Origin: Hydractinia symbiolongicarpus
Taxonomy: Eukaryota > Cnidaria > Hydrozoa > Anthoathecata > Hydractiniidae
Reading direction: 5' to 3'
Length of the DNA: 60,000 nucleotides
NCBI RefSeq assembly: GCF_029227915.1
Contig: NC_079888.1
Coordinates: forward strand, 14,741,001 to 14,801,000
Position numbers and translations under genes: made by a program. Each line of letters opens with the position of its first letter. Position 1 is the first letter of the stretch. Shown here piece after piece: positions 48,897 through 59,630 of the stretch. The notes under the pieces are model-generated. The model was not told the DNA's origin. It saw nothing but the letters and a program-made list of their open reading frames with translations, and made no database searches.

Positions 48897-50557
48897 TTAA
48901 CACGTTCGCTGCCGCAGTCGTATTTATAGGGCGTTCATTATTTGCCGAGGCAAAAAAGCCGTGGCGTCAATTCACTGCCGGTGCTATTTTTAGCGTATCC
49001 ATGCTATTTGCCAAAGCTATATCTCAAAACTACCTATTTTGTTACTAAGGTTATCATACATATTCTTTGAGCATAATTCAAACTGAAGGTCATGGTTTAA
49101 AAAAACCCACTACGAGTATACACTCGTAGTTCGGCATTGCAGAAAGAATTTTTTTCTCCAGTGCCGAACTACGAGTATACTCGTAGTAACTGATTTCGAA
49201 GAAGCTGATATATTGCAGCATTTTCGAACAATTTTAAAGGAAACTCTTGCATTGCAGTCTATTTTAGAGTGTTCTTTGATAATTTAAAGCTGTCGGAACA
49301 AAAATACCTTCATTTTTATTTGGCTTGCACTTGGTAAAATGAGTAAAAAAGGTGAGGATTTTACGTTCTTTTATAGTTTTTTTTAATAAGCATGTGAGTG
49401 CATTTCTTGGTTTATCGTTTCCTACTGTTATCAATTACCCTTGTGCTATTTTTGTTGATTATTTCCCAAGCTTGGCCTTTTAGATTAACGTTAATTTAAG
49501 TTCACATAATTTTTTTTCTATCATCATAGCACATCAACGATATACTTCCGCTGAAGTAGCACAAATGATTTAAGAAGATCGAGTTGATAGTGAAGATGAG
49601 GTTCATGAATTAGGAGATTCAGATTCTCTATATACTGATTCTTCTACTTCGTCTTCAAGCGAATCAGAGATAGAATCAGATTCCGAACAAGAACAAATTC
49701 CTGTGGTACCCAATAGTCCTGAAAGACCCCGAAAACGAGTTAGAACCAGAGGGGGACTTGCCTTCAGAGGTGCACTTGCTCCCAGACCAACTAACGATCA
49801 TGCCCAACCAATTGCTCGTCCAGAAAGTATACCTAGAAATGATCAAGCTGAAAACTCTGATACGAAAGAAAATCCATGGAAAGACGAACCAAACATTGTT
49901 AAAGTATTTGATTTAAATGAAGAGCCTGGTTTGAAAAGAGACATGGAAAACAAAGAGCCTGTGGATTTCTTTAATCTTTTCGTCACAGAAGAGTTGATTA
50001 ATGTGATGGTAGTTGAAACTAATCGTTATGCAGAGCAGGAAATCGAGAAACAGCGTCCACTCAAAAAGCGCTCTCGATTAAAAGATTGGAAACCAATAAA
50101 TGCAGAAGAGATGAGACTATTCCTTGGGACTCTCCTTCATATGGGAAGTGTTAAATTGCCATCATTTGAGCATTACTGGTCCAAAAATAAACTTTACAAC
50201 TTCCCAGTGTTTTCTAAGGTAATGTCTCGAAATAAGTTACAGTTAATGTTAAGGTTTTGGCACTTTGTTGACAATGAAACAACAGTTGGTGGACGCTTGA
50301 ATAAAATTCAACTACTGATTGATCAATTGAACGGGACAATGGCTAACATTTACACACCCGACAAGAATTTTTCGATTGACGAATTAATGATGCTTTGGAG
50401 AGGACGCCTCATATTCAGGCAATATATAAAAAACAAACGACACAAATACGGCGTTAAATTTTATGAGCTTTGTGAGTCTGATGGCATTGTTTTGAATGTT
50501 AAAACTTACTCTGGTGAACCGACACCCAACCCAATGTTAATGTTCAACGTGATTTGA
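48897..50557 (+). mobile_element. piggyBac-type element, 5' part with broken transposase
   Basis: TTAA at 48,897-48,900 followed by CACGTTCGCTGCCG resembles a piggyBac 5' terminus. A short first exon (ATGAGTAAAAAAG/GTGAGG near 49,339) is followed after the acceptor ATCATAG by a main exon from about 49,529: QRYTSAEVAQMI, a TAA near 49,571, then an acidic serine-rich N-terminus and the open frame 49,703-50,557. This contains DFFNLFVTEELI, RLFLGTLLHMG, FPVFSKVMSRNKLQLMLRFW and FSIDELMMLWRGRL, with the first catalytic aspartate, then YSGEPTPN. After that the frame stops. The second and third aspartates and the C-terminal cysteine-rich finger are absent. No matching 3' terminus was found, so the element is truncated. 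Confidence 0.75.
49110..49187. repeat. Nested palindromes in the piggyBac 5' region
   Basis: ACTACGAGTATACTCGTAGT at 49,168-49,187 is a perfect 20-bp palindrome. CTACGAGTATACACTCGTAG at 49,110-49,129 is a near-palindrome of the same sequence. The two are also inverted relative to each other, with GTTCGGCA and TGCCGAAC as inner flanks, so the region can form one large cruciform or two small ones. It lies between the 5' terminus and the first exon of the piggyBac gene. Confidence 0.9.
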
Positions 50558-50659
50558 TTTCAGAGAGTTTTTACATACAAACATTCAAATGTGATTCAGC
50601 TTTACAATGATTTAACATTCGAACATTCGAATTCAGTTTAAAAACGTTAGACATTTAAA

Positions 50660-51008
50660 GTGCGTGGCACAGCATACCGTAAACTAACAGACCCAAGGTT
50701 TGATGATTTCAGGCATCGTCTTTTTGAGAAAACTGGTTGCCAACTTGCTGCTGATGGAACCAACAACGATCTTTTGAATCCAGAAGGACTTGTTGATTAT
50801 GCAGTGCCCCCTCCGATGCCCTTAGATCCTGCTATTGATCCTCCACAAATTTCCCCACCACCAGAAGAGACTGCAGGAAAGAAATGCATTGGATGTTTTG
50901 GATTATTTTGAAACTTCCCAAGAGATGGACGGTATAGAAGTGGTAGAGGAAGGTGAACTTGTTGAAAACGGTTGGGTGTTTAATATCTTTGAAGGACTAG
51001 ATGACTAA
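50660..51008 (+). pseudogene. Unrecognised acidic open frame with one frame change
   Basis: RGTAYRKLTDPRFDDFRHRL and CQLAADGTNNDLLNPEG (50,663-50,790) continue with a proline-rich stretch to 50,885, then a one-base frame change leads to LDVLDYFETSQEMDG, EEGELVENGWVFNIFEG and a TAA at 51,006-51,008. The composition and codon use look coding. It could be the remainder of another gene next to the piggyBac piece. I do not recognise a family. Confidence 0.4.
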
Positions 51009-52743
51009 CTTTGCATTTTTAAGGGCTTTATTATTTTTGCGGAGAGCGGAGCCCATTTCCCCATTAAATAAGAGAAATATAAGGGACGGTGGAGGGTTAT
51101 AGGGTTTCCGCACCTATACATCAAAATATTAAATTTTTGTCAACTTTTTGACTGGACTGCCTAGTAATTTATCTGGTTATTTTACCGTAAATTAAAGGCA
51201 CGGTGATGGAGTGCTTTTGTTATTTTTAAAGATGGTCTGGTGAAGATTGCAGTTAAGAGCAACTCTGTATAGCGTTTTATCCACGTGATCCCTGAGTTAC
51301 TTTTACTTATACCACGTCACCGTTTGTACGATACATTACGCTTTAAACTGCTATCGATATGATCACAATGGACGGAACATCATTTTTAAGAAAACGAAGA
51401 AAAGGTAATTTATATATTTAATATATCAATACTTTTTTAACCTGCAACAGATTCCTTCTTAGTCTTACTCACAATTAAAGCTTCCTAGCATAAAACTACT
51501 GACTTAGCTGGAATAATACAAGAATTAAAGACATCATATAGCTAGCTATTTTAAGAAGAAAATAATTTACAAAGAAGTGGCAAGCCACCGCAATGATGAA
51601 GCTTGATAATAGAAATATTCTTTCAGACAGATTTTCCAGCTATAGCTAATTAGCTTTACATATACTACACAATCAGATAATTATACACTGTTGGAATGCC
51701 CCAACACATAGCTGGTTCTAGCTACAATTGTCCAAACACTGTTGTTTTTGACAATTATACCAAAAACTAAGAGCCAAAAAGTTTACCAAAGTCAGCAAAA
51801 GAACATAGCAAGCTAGCTATACATATTCTGCAAAATGACGTTTCGTCCACACTCATGATCAGTTCAAATGTAAAGGTTGTTGAGGTCACACATAATCCTT
51901 GAGCAACGCTCAGCCACAAATGTCATTTGTTAACATTGAATGACATAGAGGCGGATAGGAAAGTCATATTTTTGTGGACAATTGTAACCATATTGGATGC
52001 ATGTAACAAAAGACCCAGGGTAGCAAACATTGCCATTTTGTAGATCAGTAAATCAACTTTGCATGCACCAGTTTGTGTCAAGTTGAAGAAACAGAAATTA
52101 TTTATATTATCGAAAAACCCTTTTTTGCATCAACATCCACATTTTCTGTTACATAGGCTTTGTAAATTTTGACAAGTCGTTCTTATGCAATTGTCAACAT
52201 GTTTTGAAAACCTTGAAATATATATTTCTTATTTAATTTCCCGATATGTTACGCCACTCCGATGTCACGTTTAATTTTTGATATCTTACGGGAACTTTTC
52301 CCCTAAAATGTTGCTGTTAAATGTGACCACAACTTTCCCACAAAATAAAATACTGATGGATTGTTTTAGCTGCTTTGGGTAACAACAGGCTGTTTACTGT
52401 CTGTTTACTCTAACCAAGATTAGGATAGTTTTTTGGACTTCGGTATTATGCCTATAAAAATGCGACACGATATACCTGCATACACTAAGCGCTTGGACTT
52501 TAACGTCAGTACCTGTGCTTCTATATAGCTAAAGTAGCACTACAATTTTTTTTGTAAGGCTATTATGTGGATGTACAATGGGCACAACATAAGTAAATTG
52601 CATTTTTGCATTTTCAAAGTTTTTAAATGATTGATTGATAATTGAGGAGCCCGTAGACCTAATAACAGACACGTTTTAAACTTCACAAAAGTCTTGCATG
52701 AGTTTTGCTACACGATTTTTTCTAAACTATTGTTCGGCGTGTC
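51009..52743. other. Gene-free stretch
   Basis: No coding motif. At 51,556-51,600 about 45 bases (AATAATTTACAAAGAAGTGG, then AAGCCACCGCAATGATGAA) match 24,898-24,940 almost exactly. That short dispersed repeat is the only structure I can name here. Confidence 0.5.
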
Positions 52744-52751
52744 TTAAAGGG

Positions 52752-52760
52752 GAACTCCAG
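52752..52760. repeat. MULE target-site duplication, left copy
   Basis: GAACTCCAG is found immediately outside the left MULE end and again immediately outside the right end at 58,089-58,097. Nine bases is the usual length for Mutator-like elements. The copies are identical. Confidence 0.93.
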
Positions 52761-55700
52761 GAATTAACGGAAAGGCAGTCATTGCCCCATTTTTTTTTTA
52801 ATTTTTTTTTGGACGCACGCACCGTGGGCTTGGCCAGATGCGCTTTAGGGGCCTTAAACAAATGCGTGCGTAGCGCGTAGTAAGAAAAACAGAAAAAAAA
52901 GGAATTGAAACATTTTACAATAAAATTAATTTTTTCTTTTTATAATAATAAGACGAATCTCTCTTTTCACCGCACTCCCATAGGTTTAGATATAAAAGCA
53001 ACAAAGCATATTGTGTTATCTTGTGTTTTAAAAAGTTTAACTAGATAGTTGGTAGATCACTTTATTTTATTTTGATTTATTTCCAGTTAAGCAACAAAAT
53101 GATGATGATCTAAAAAACATTTAAAAAAATAACTAGAAATAACAGATAAATGTCATCAGCAACGGAAGTTGACTGCTAAATCGGCTTGTTCCGCCGTAAA
53201 CGAAGCGCATTTGCAATGATACCATTGCGGACATCGTGTACATTGCACCCAGTCAATTTCGTTGTCTTTGGGTTTTTTTAGACATGCCTGAAATCAAGAA
53301 GAAGAATCATAAAAGTTCGAACTCATTACGACAATTGATTGCTTGTGTACTCATAAATATGAATATAAATGCACTTACCCGACACATTGAATGTTCTTTC
53401 TGAATATTCTTCCATGTACGTGCAGATGGAATACAATTTCCGACAATCGTCTTATATATATGTCTTCTAAAGCCCATTGGATCGCATTTGTCAGTTAGCT
53501 TGCCACCTTAACGAAAGTCATAAAATTTTATTAACAAAACTTTCGAAGGTATTTAAATTATACGTCTTCATTTCTTAATTGCTTAGACAAGTCCTATAAA
53601 TGAAACACTTACCTGACATTATCTTTGACGCGTAGAAGCAGCAGTATACACCACAGCTGCGTGCATCTTTCTGCATCACATGTTCTTCTGTTTTGATGGA
53701 TATGTTGGTTACGTTTTTCCAAAATTTCTTTTGGAGAATTTTCATTGCCACTGATACCGCATCGCTATGGGATTTTAGATTAGGATTGTAGTCGGTTGTC
53801 ATGGGGTCGAGTACAATGATCGATCCACTTTTCACATCCACAACTGTCAAAATCCAATGTGTGCCGCCGTCGTTGTATGGTATAAGCACGTACTTGATAT
53901 TATCTAAGTCGATTTTTGAAAATAAGCCTCTGATGGACTTAAAGCGATCTATAGCAAGTACCTCTGCCGGATCAAGATATATCATGTCGGTGTTTTTACA
54001 GCGTAGGTGAAACAAATAAGCTGTAATGATCTCATCTTGTAGCCAACCAGGTCTAAAACCACGTTCGACATTCTTGAGTTCGCGCAGTTCAGATTCAGTG
54101 AATGTGACCTCCAAAGACAACAATGAAAAAAACGTAATTGTGACACAATCAAACTTCAGCAATGGTAATCGCATATCGTCAAACCCCGACACCCTGGGCG
54201 TCACATTAGGGTTAGGGGAATTATTTTTAACGACAATTGTTGACAAGCCGATGCTTTTGTTGGAGGTTGATTTTTTTTTCCGTTCCTTGATGTTTTTAGA
54301 TGATTGAACGGTAGGTTTTTGTTTTTCCAATGGGGCTGGAACAACTGTAGGTACATTCATGTAGGTGTTAGATTTAATGCCATCCACAATAATCTGTTTT
54401 TTCTCGTAAGACGGATATGAATAATTACTTCTTCGCTTTAGTGGAACCTTTTTGGTCTTTTCAAAACGCCCAGGACGCAACTGTGTGTCGAGTTTTTCAT
54501 TAGGACTAATTTCCCGTTCTGTTTCGCTGTAAATAGGTGTTAAAGCAGCCATAGAGTCAACGGAATCAGCGGAAAGCATTGCTACAGCTTTGCACTGCGT
54601 AATAATGTCTTGCAGTTGTTTGTTGATGTTGGGTAAGCGTAATGATGCAATAACAGAGTTGTGAACGAGTTCTCCTAATTTCACTATGCTTTCTTCATAT
54701 TTCTCAATTTCAGATCTTCCTATTTTTTGTGGAGTTGTTGCGATAGGTTCCACAAAAGCGAATTCCTCGTCCTCCGTTGATAACGCAGTTGGAACTTTAG
54801 CGGTCTTGACGTCAGATGTATATATTGCTACCACTAGTGAATGGACTTTATGAATATGTTTGCATATCAATTCTGTGTCCAGACAATTGCAGGAATATAA
54901 ATGAGCGCACAATCCAAAGCATGGTAGCTCCAGGCATCTTGAGCGTGAAATAAAAGAATGTTATTACAAAATATATAAATATTATATTTCGCATTAGGAA
55001 ACAAACAAATGTATGAAATCATTTTACAGCGAGTTTTAAGTTTTTAAATTTCTCCTCAATCTTCAAACTTCTAACCTTTAAATTTTGTTTTGTTTTTTTT
55101 GTATTTCGTATTATAACATTTTTTACTCACCTATCCAAGCAATCGTTGTCGGTGCATTTGTTTTCCAGCATCCTCACGTTGTACTGGCATCCATCGCGAC
55201 TTTGGGACTGTACTGTCCATTCACTTTCTGACAGCTTTTCCACTTTAGCGTCTGATATGTTTAAACCTTTGGTATGCCTTGAGTCCTCAATAGAAATATT
55301 TTTTAAATTTCCGTAATAAGTCAGGCTTCTCTTTCTACGCCAATAGTCCTCTTCTTCAATGGTTAGCAGCAAATTGATGAGGTCGTCAATTCTTTTATTC
55401 GGTCTTCTTTCCATAAAGAATGTTTTCAGTTTGTTATGAAACGATTCAACAAACATATTAGTATCTGTGTTGCAATGTTCAAACTGCCTGTAACACATCG
55501 CCCATTTTTCGGCCCTTCGAACATAGCGGTCCTGAAAGTACTTGGCAAAAGCAGGAGCAATTACAGAACATTTTTTGAGGAATCCCCTTTGCAGAATTTC
55601 AAATTGTGAAGCATCTTTTTCATTTAAAATAACCAAAAGGTGTTGCATTACTTCATCTTGCTGACTTTCTGGAACTAATTTCAGATTCCTGCGCCAAGCC

Positions 55701-58088
55701 CGGGTTATGTGCCACTTACACAGAAGGTGCTTAGTTTCTCCAAAAATAGCAGAAAATGCGTTCCATCCGGAATTATCATCGTCTGTCATCAAACAGTTAA
55801 CTGTGAAGTCGTCAGGACATCTGCTTTTTATTTCTTCTAAGAATGGCCGGAGAGTTAATTCGTCATTTCGATTGGATATCAACCAACCCACTGGATAACC
55901 TTTATTAAATTCATCCGGCACGATCACAGTTGTCAATGGGAACTCATACTTGTTCGTGCTGTGGGTGCCATCTATACAATGTACTTTGTTTGCACCCTTA
56001 ATGAACATTTCCAGCTGTTCCCTTGTTTGAATTCCGATTGCAAAGAGATCCTTTTTGATATCGATATCATCGTACATTTTTGGCCCAATAGCAACTGACT
56101 GTCCCTGTGGCTTATACACAATAATACAGTTGTAATTTTCCATTTCTAATTTTTTCACCAACAAGTGAGTTGATGTGCTGTCATCAGGGTGTAGCCTTCT
56201 ACCGTATTTTATGTGTCTTTTTATGTCGGTAACATTGCTCTTACTGACCAGATGTGCCCGCGTTATTTTTGAGTCGTTTTCCCTGGTATTACGGTTACCC
56301 ATCCCGTCACGTAAGTCCTTGTATACTTCGTTGACTGGTATACCAATAGACAGTTTTGCCTTTATTTCCTGGCGGATGGTTGATGGTATGGGTTGAAAAA
56401 CAGTATTTTCTAAATTGACTGCGTGGCTATGAGATGTGATATACTCTACTCTAATTTCTTTATTAACTTTGTCCATGTGACAGGTCAATCTAGTTGGGCA
56501 AAAGCGTCCTGTTTTAATCTGACCGCGTTTAAATTTTTTCTCTGTTTTTCGAGCTGGTTCACCTTTTTTTCTATGCGATCTTCCGTCCCCGTCATGCTGG
56601 CAAACGTAATAAGCGTATTTCGTTAATTTAGAGTCGCCATCCCCTCTTTGTTTTGAAAAATATATGTGTTTATCTAATTCTTCTTTTTCTTTCCATTCCA
56701 TGAACATCTGTTTGTCCTCAAATACCAAGTTACGAACGTTTGTCTTCGTACCATGGAATGTGTTTAGGTGTGATATCATTCTACTTTTGTGGTAAAAAGT
56801 CTCTTCACAACCAGGGAATGTACATTTTGAACGCTTACCCTGATCAGTTAACGTAGTGTTATGTTTCTTCAACATATGCGCTTTTAACTTATTTTTGCGT
56901 GTATAGTTTGCGTCGCATTTATCACATTGAAAGGTGGTTACATTTTCTGTGATGACCTTTTCAGGGAATTCCGTATTAATTCCATCACTTTGCTTTTCGG
57001 CAGGTGAATCTGAAAACATGAGTAAAAAGGTTAGAAAAAAAGGAAAATATTTATCATTTAAAACATTTATCTTTATCGTATTATTTACTTACCCGATCTT
57101 TCATCATGGGTAATTATAACTTCATCTTGAAGTGCTTGAAGCTTCTTTTCTCTTCTGCGGTTGTATCTTTTAGTTTGCTCTAAAATAATAAAAACGTGCC
57201 TTGCCTAAAAACTCAGAATTTTTTACTTATTTTCTCGCAAGGACGCTACTTTCTAGACGTATTACAAAAACGAAAGGTAGTTGGGAAGTGCATACATAAC
57301 TTACTAGAAACTTCTTTTTCAACATCTGAAAATATTTTATTTAGCTCTGTGTTGCATTCATCTTCCGAAGAACTGTCAACTAAAAAAAAGTGTATAATAC
57401 TGTATATTGAAAACAGTTTGGCGATTACTTTTTAACATTGAGGATACTTTACTCATCTTACTCACTCACCGATTATTGAGTACTTTGCTTTGTTTATATT
57501 TTGCTTCAAGCAACCTTGTGAAAAATATTTTTAAAAGACTAAAACATTTTGTGACAGAGTCTATGAAGTAAAAAATTACATTTTAGAGACCTTACCTAAT
57601 TCTTCCCTAGTTTCCCTTATAATGGCTTTGTATAAAAGCTTTTCCCCGATAACGTTCGAACTTGATTCTTCTACAAACAAGAAAACACTCATTGAAAAAA
57701 AGGTAAAACATTTGGCGAGACAACTTTCATAAAGAAAATACAGTTTTTCTCACCTGTCTTTTCTGTTTCCATACTAATTCTTCCACAAACTATCTACAAC
57801 AAATAGTTTAGCCGAGAACAAGCACCCAGCACAAAGTAAATAAACGTTTTATATATAATTTTTAATATTTCAAAAAATGGACTAGCTTAAATATGTACTA
57901 ACTCAATTTCCTTGATGATATGATTTTCCCGCGCGCACGTGGGGTTTGTTTTGATGTTTAAGCCTATGACTTTGAACCCTTGATTCCATATTTGGTGTTC
58001 TGATATTAAACTTACAACGGAGTGTAGCGATATCTTCATCTGAGAGGTTATTTAAAAAATGGGGCAATGACTGCCTTTCCGTTAATTC
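52761..58088 (-). mobile_element. Complete Mutator-like (MULE) DNA transposon, 5328 bp
   Basis: The left end GAATTAACGGAAAGGCAGTC is matched by the exact inverted complement at the right end. Identity extends over about 36 bp (52,761-52,796 and 58,053-58,088) to a T-run of different length. Both ends are flanked by GAACTCCAG. The only gene inside, on the minus strand, fills most of the element and is intact over nine predicted exons. Identical TIRs, an identical target duplication and an intact gene together indicate a young, possibly autonomous copy. It sits in the terminal repeat of a Kolobok-like element. Confidence 0.92.
53156..57772 (-). CDS. MULE transposase fused to SWIM, Ulp1-type protease and PHD-like finger
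   Basis: Nine exons (57,772-57,754; 57,670-57,596; 57,524-57,480; 57,379-57,305; 57,179-57,093; 57,009-55,131; 54,937-53,613; 53,506-53,379; 53,287-53,156) join with consistent phases and GT/AG sites into 3765 bases, about 1254 residues without a stop. The start is the ATG at 57,772 (METEKT). Domains: acidic and basic N-terminus; C2H2 fingers at about 129-150 and 163-186; FAR1-like zinc region at about 235-297; MULE core with Asp447 (HCIDGTH), an aspartate near 510 (LMTDDDNSGW), CKWH at about 531 and Glu622 (FVESFHNK); SWIM finger (CNCLDTELICKH) at about 744-755; a linker; a C48 protease with His1088 (GGTHW), Asp1105 (VLDP), Gln1150 and Cys1156 (DARSCGVYC); then a PHD-like finger (WVQCTRCPQWYHCKC) before the stop at 53,156. 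Expected activity is transposition in the nucleus, with SUMO- or ubiquitin-like protease function inferred. Confidence 0.88.
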
Positions 58089-58097
58089 GAACTCCAG
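58089..58097. repeat. MULE target-site duplication, right copy
   Basis: GAACTCCAG, identical to 52,752-52,760. After it the Kolobok-like sequence resumes with CAGAAATCCG. Confidence 0.93.
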
Positions 58098-58391
58098 CAG
58101 AAATCCGTTTTTTCTATTTTCTTTTGTAACTACTCAGAACATCAGAATAAATCAAAAAATAAAATTTTCTTTACTTGTTTTCCTAATTTAAAATTGTTGT
58201 ACTAGCCTATGAATATTCAATTTTTTTTCTCATAAAAAAACAGACAGGCGCGATTTCATTTATAATCGTATAAATAATGACATCACATCATGCAGAAAGT
58301 TTAAGCGAGCACAGAGAACGTTCATGTTAAGACCTTTAGCTGACATTTAAATCGCTTTTTGTATGTAACTTACGTTTAAATCGTTAAGAAA

Positions 58392-58499
58392 ATGGTTAGT
58401 TGCTCTGCGTTTCGATGTACCAATCGATCAGAGAAGTGTAAAGATGTCAGTTTTTACAGAATCCCGTCCTTGAAAAAGAAAGAACTTAGGCAACAATAA
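58392..58499 (+). pseudogene. THAP-domain start, remnant of a Kolobok-type transposase
   Basis: The frame reads MVSCSAFRCTNRSEKCKDVS and FYRIPSLKKKEL, then a TAA at 58,497-58,499. This is the first half of a THAP zinc finger (C-x4-C and the phenylalanine-proline strand). The tryptophan and the CxxH half do not follow, so only a stub is left. It lies inside the TTAA-flanked element and fits its assignment to Kolobok. Confidence 0.6.
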
Positions 58500-58749
58500 C
58501 TAAACAAACATTTGGAAGGTGTGCTGCTGGAGTTCACGGACTTTCTGCACGATGTGACGTATGCTTATTTATTCACACCTGGTCCTCCCGACTTTACGCG
58601 ACCTTGCAAATTTATTTGAAATTGAAGATGTTTACAGACCCGATTAAGGTATAAATAAAGATTATTAACGATTGTAAAAGGTTTATTCTGACATATTTAT
58701 GTATTGCCTTATCAAAATAACAAATTTTTTCTCTGGAGTGCCCCTTTAA

Positions 58750-58895
58750 ATCTTGCCTCATTCTTGTTTCGGTAAAGGATTCATAGAAACCCTCCACCTT
58801 GGTGGGCAAAAACACAATACTAGTATATATTCATCAACTAAGTACATATATATGATTGAGAGTTTCATTTCGATTCGTGTCTGTTCCATTGTGTG
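58750..58895. other. Flank of the Kolobok-like element
   Basis: Nothing recognisable; the minus frame of the retrotransposon fragment below may extend into it. Confidence 0.4.
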
Positions 58896-59111
58896 TTATG
58901 TTTTGAGTTCTAGAAATGCCAGAACAGCACTGGTCAATTTCAGCAATCTTTTGACGCTATCAGACCAAATATCGTTTATGTCCGTTTTGTCATTTTTTCT
59001 TATTATTCTTCCAGTGACTTTACATTTAAACATATGTTCCGTTGTTTCGGGGTGCTCTTTGCATACAAATCGTTTTAGATTGTTCATATAGTATATCCTA
59101 AATAATTGCAC
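58896..59111 (-). pseudogene. Retrotransposon C-terminal zinc-knuckle fragment
   Basis: The minus frame reads RIYYMNNLKRFVCKEHPETT, EHMFKCKVTGRIIRK and INDIWSDSVKRLLKL. The C-x7-H-x4-C arrangement with ETTEH is the zinc-knuckle-like end of several LINE reverse transcriptases. No RT core is present nearby, so this is a 3' remnant. Confidence 0.45.
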
Positions 59112-59630
59112 TTCAGATCTATCATATTTAAACGTATTTTTAAAATTGACACCAATATATTTGTGTGGTGAGGTTTCAAATATTCTTCTCTTTTAAAATG
59201 TTCTTTATTCACGTATCTTGTTTTCCTTCCTTCTTCATTGTTATTTCGTATCTAAGCAGTTTTTGACCTTTTGTTTCCATTCATTTTTTGTCATGTTTTA
59301 AATGTCTACGTTAAGTTCTATCTCATTTTTTCATGAAATTTCGACAATTTACGCATAGCAACGTTGTTTGTCCATATCTATTTAAATGATCCAACCGTTC
59401 TCAGGGTGAAAGTTTTCCATGAAGACCGCGCACTCTGTTAAAAGCAAAATAAACATGGCGAATTCAGAGACAAAGAGTGTGTGTTCTTCATTGGTTTGGA
59501 TGAGTCACAATTGCAATCTCGAGACGATGGATAACTTCTTCCAAAGAATGGAGCGTAGCAGATTACGAAGCATAACAGTTGACTGGGTGGTCAAGTGAAT
59601 TCCTTATTTAATTTCAAGACGATATGTAAT
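59112..59630. other. Gene-free stretch
   Basis: T-rich sequence with no motif-bearing frame on either strand. Confidence 0.5.

Larger units (their letters stand above)
52748..58745. mobile_element. Kolobok-like TTAA-flanked element, split by the MULE
   Basis: The left end AGGGGAACTCCAG (52,748-52,760) and right end CTGGAGTGCCCCT (58,733-58,745) are inverted complements with one mismatch. Both are flanked by TTAA (52,744-52,747 and 58,746-58,749). TTAA duplication with AGGG-type ends is typical of Kolobok, whose transposases carry a THAP domain; a THAP start lies inside at 58,392. Removing the MULE and its duplicated 9 bp leaves an element of roughly 660 bp, so it was already a short deletion derivative. 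Confidence 0.65.

Noticed and set aside
48897-51400. A complete piggyBac element
   Set aside because: I could not find an inverted copy of the 5' terminus next to TTAA downstream, and two catalytic aspartates are missing.
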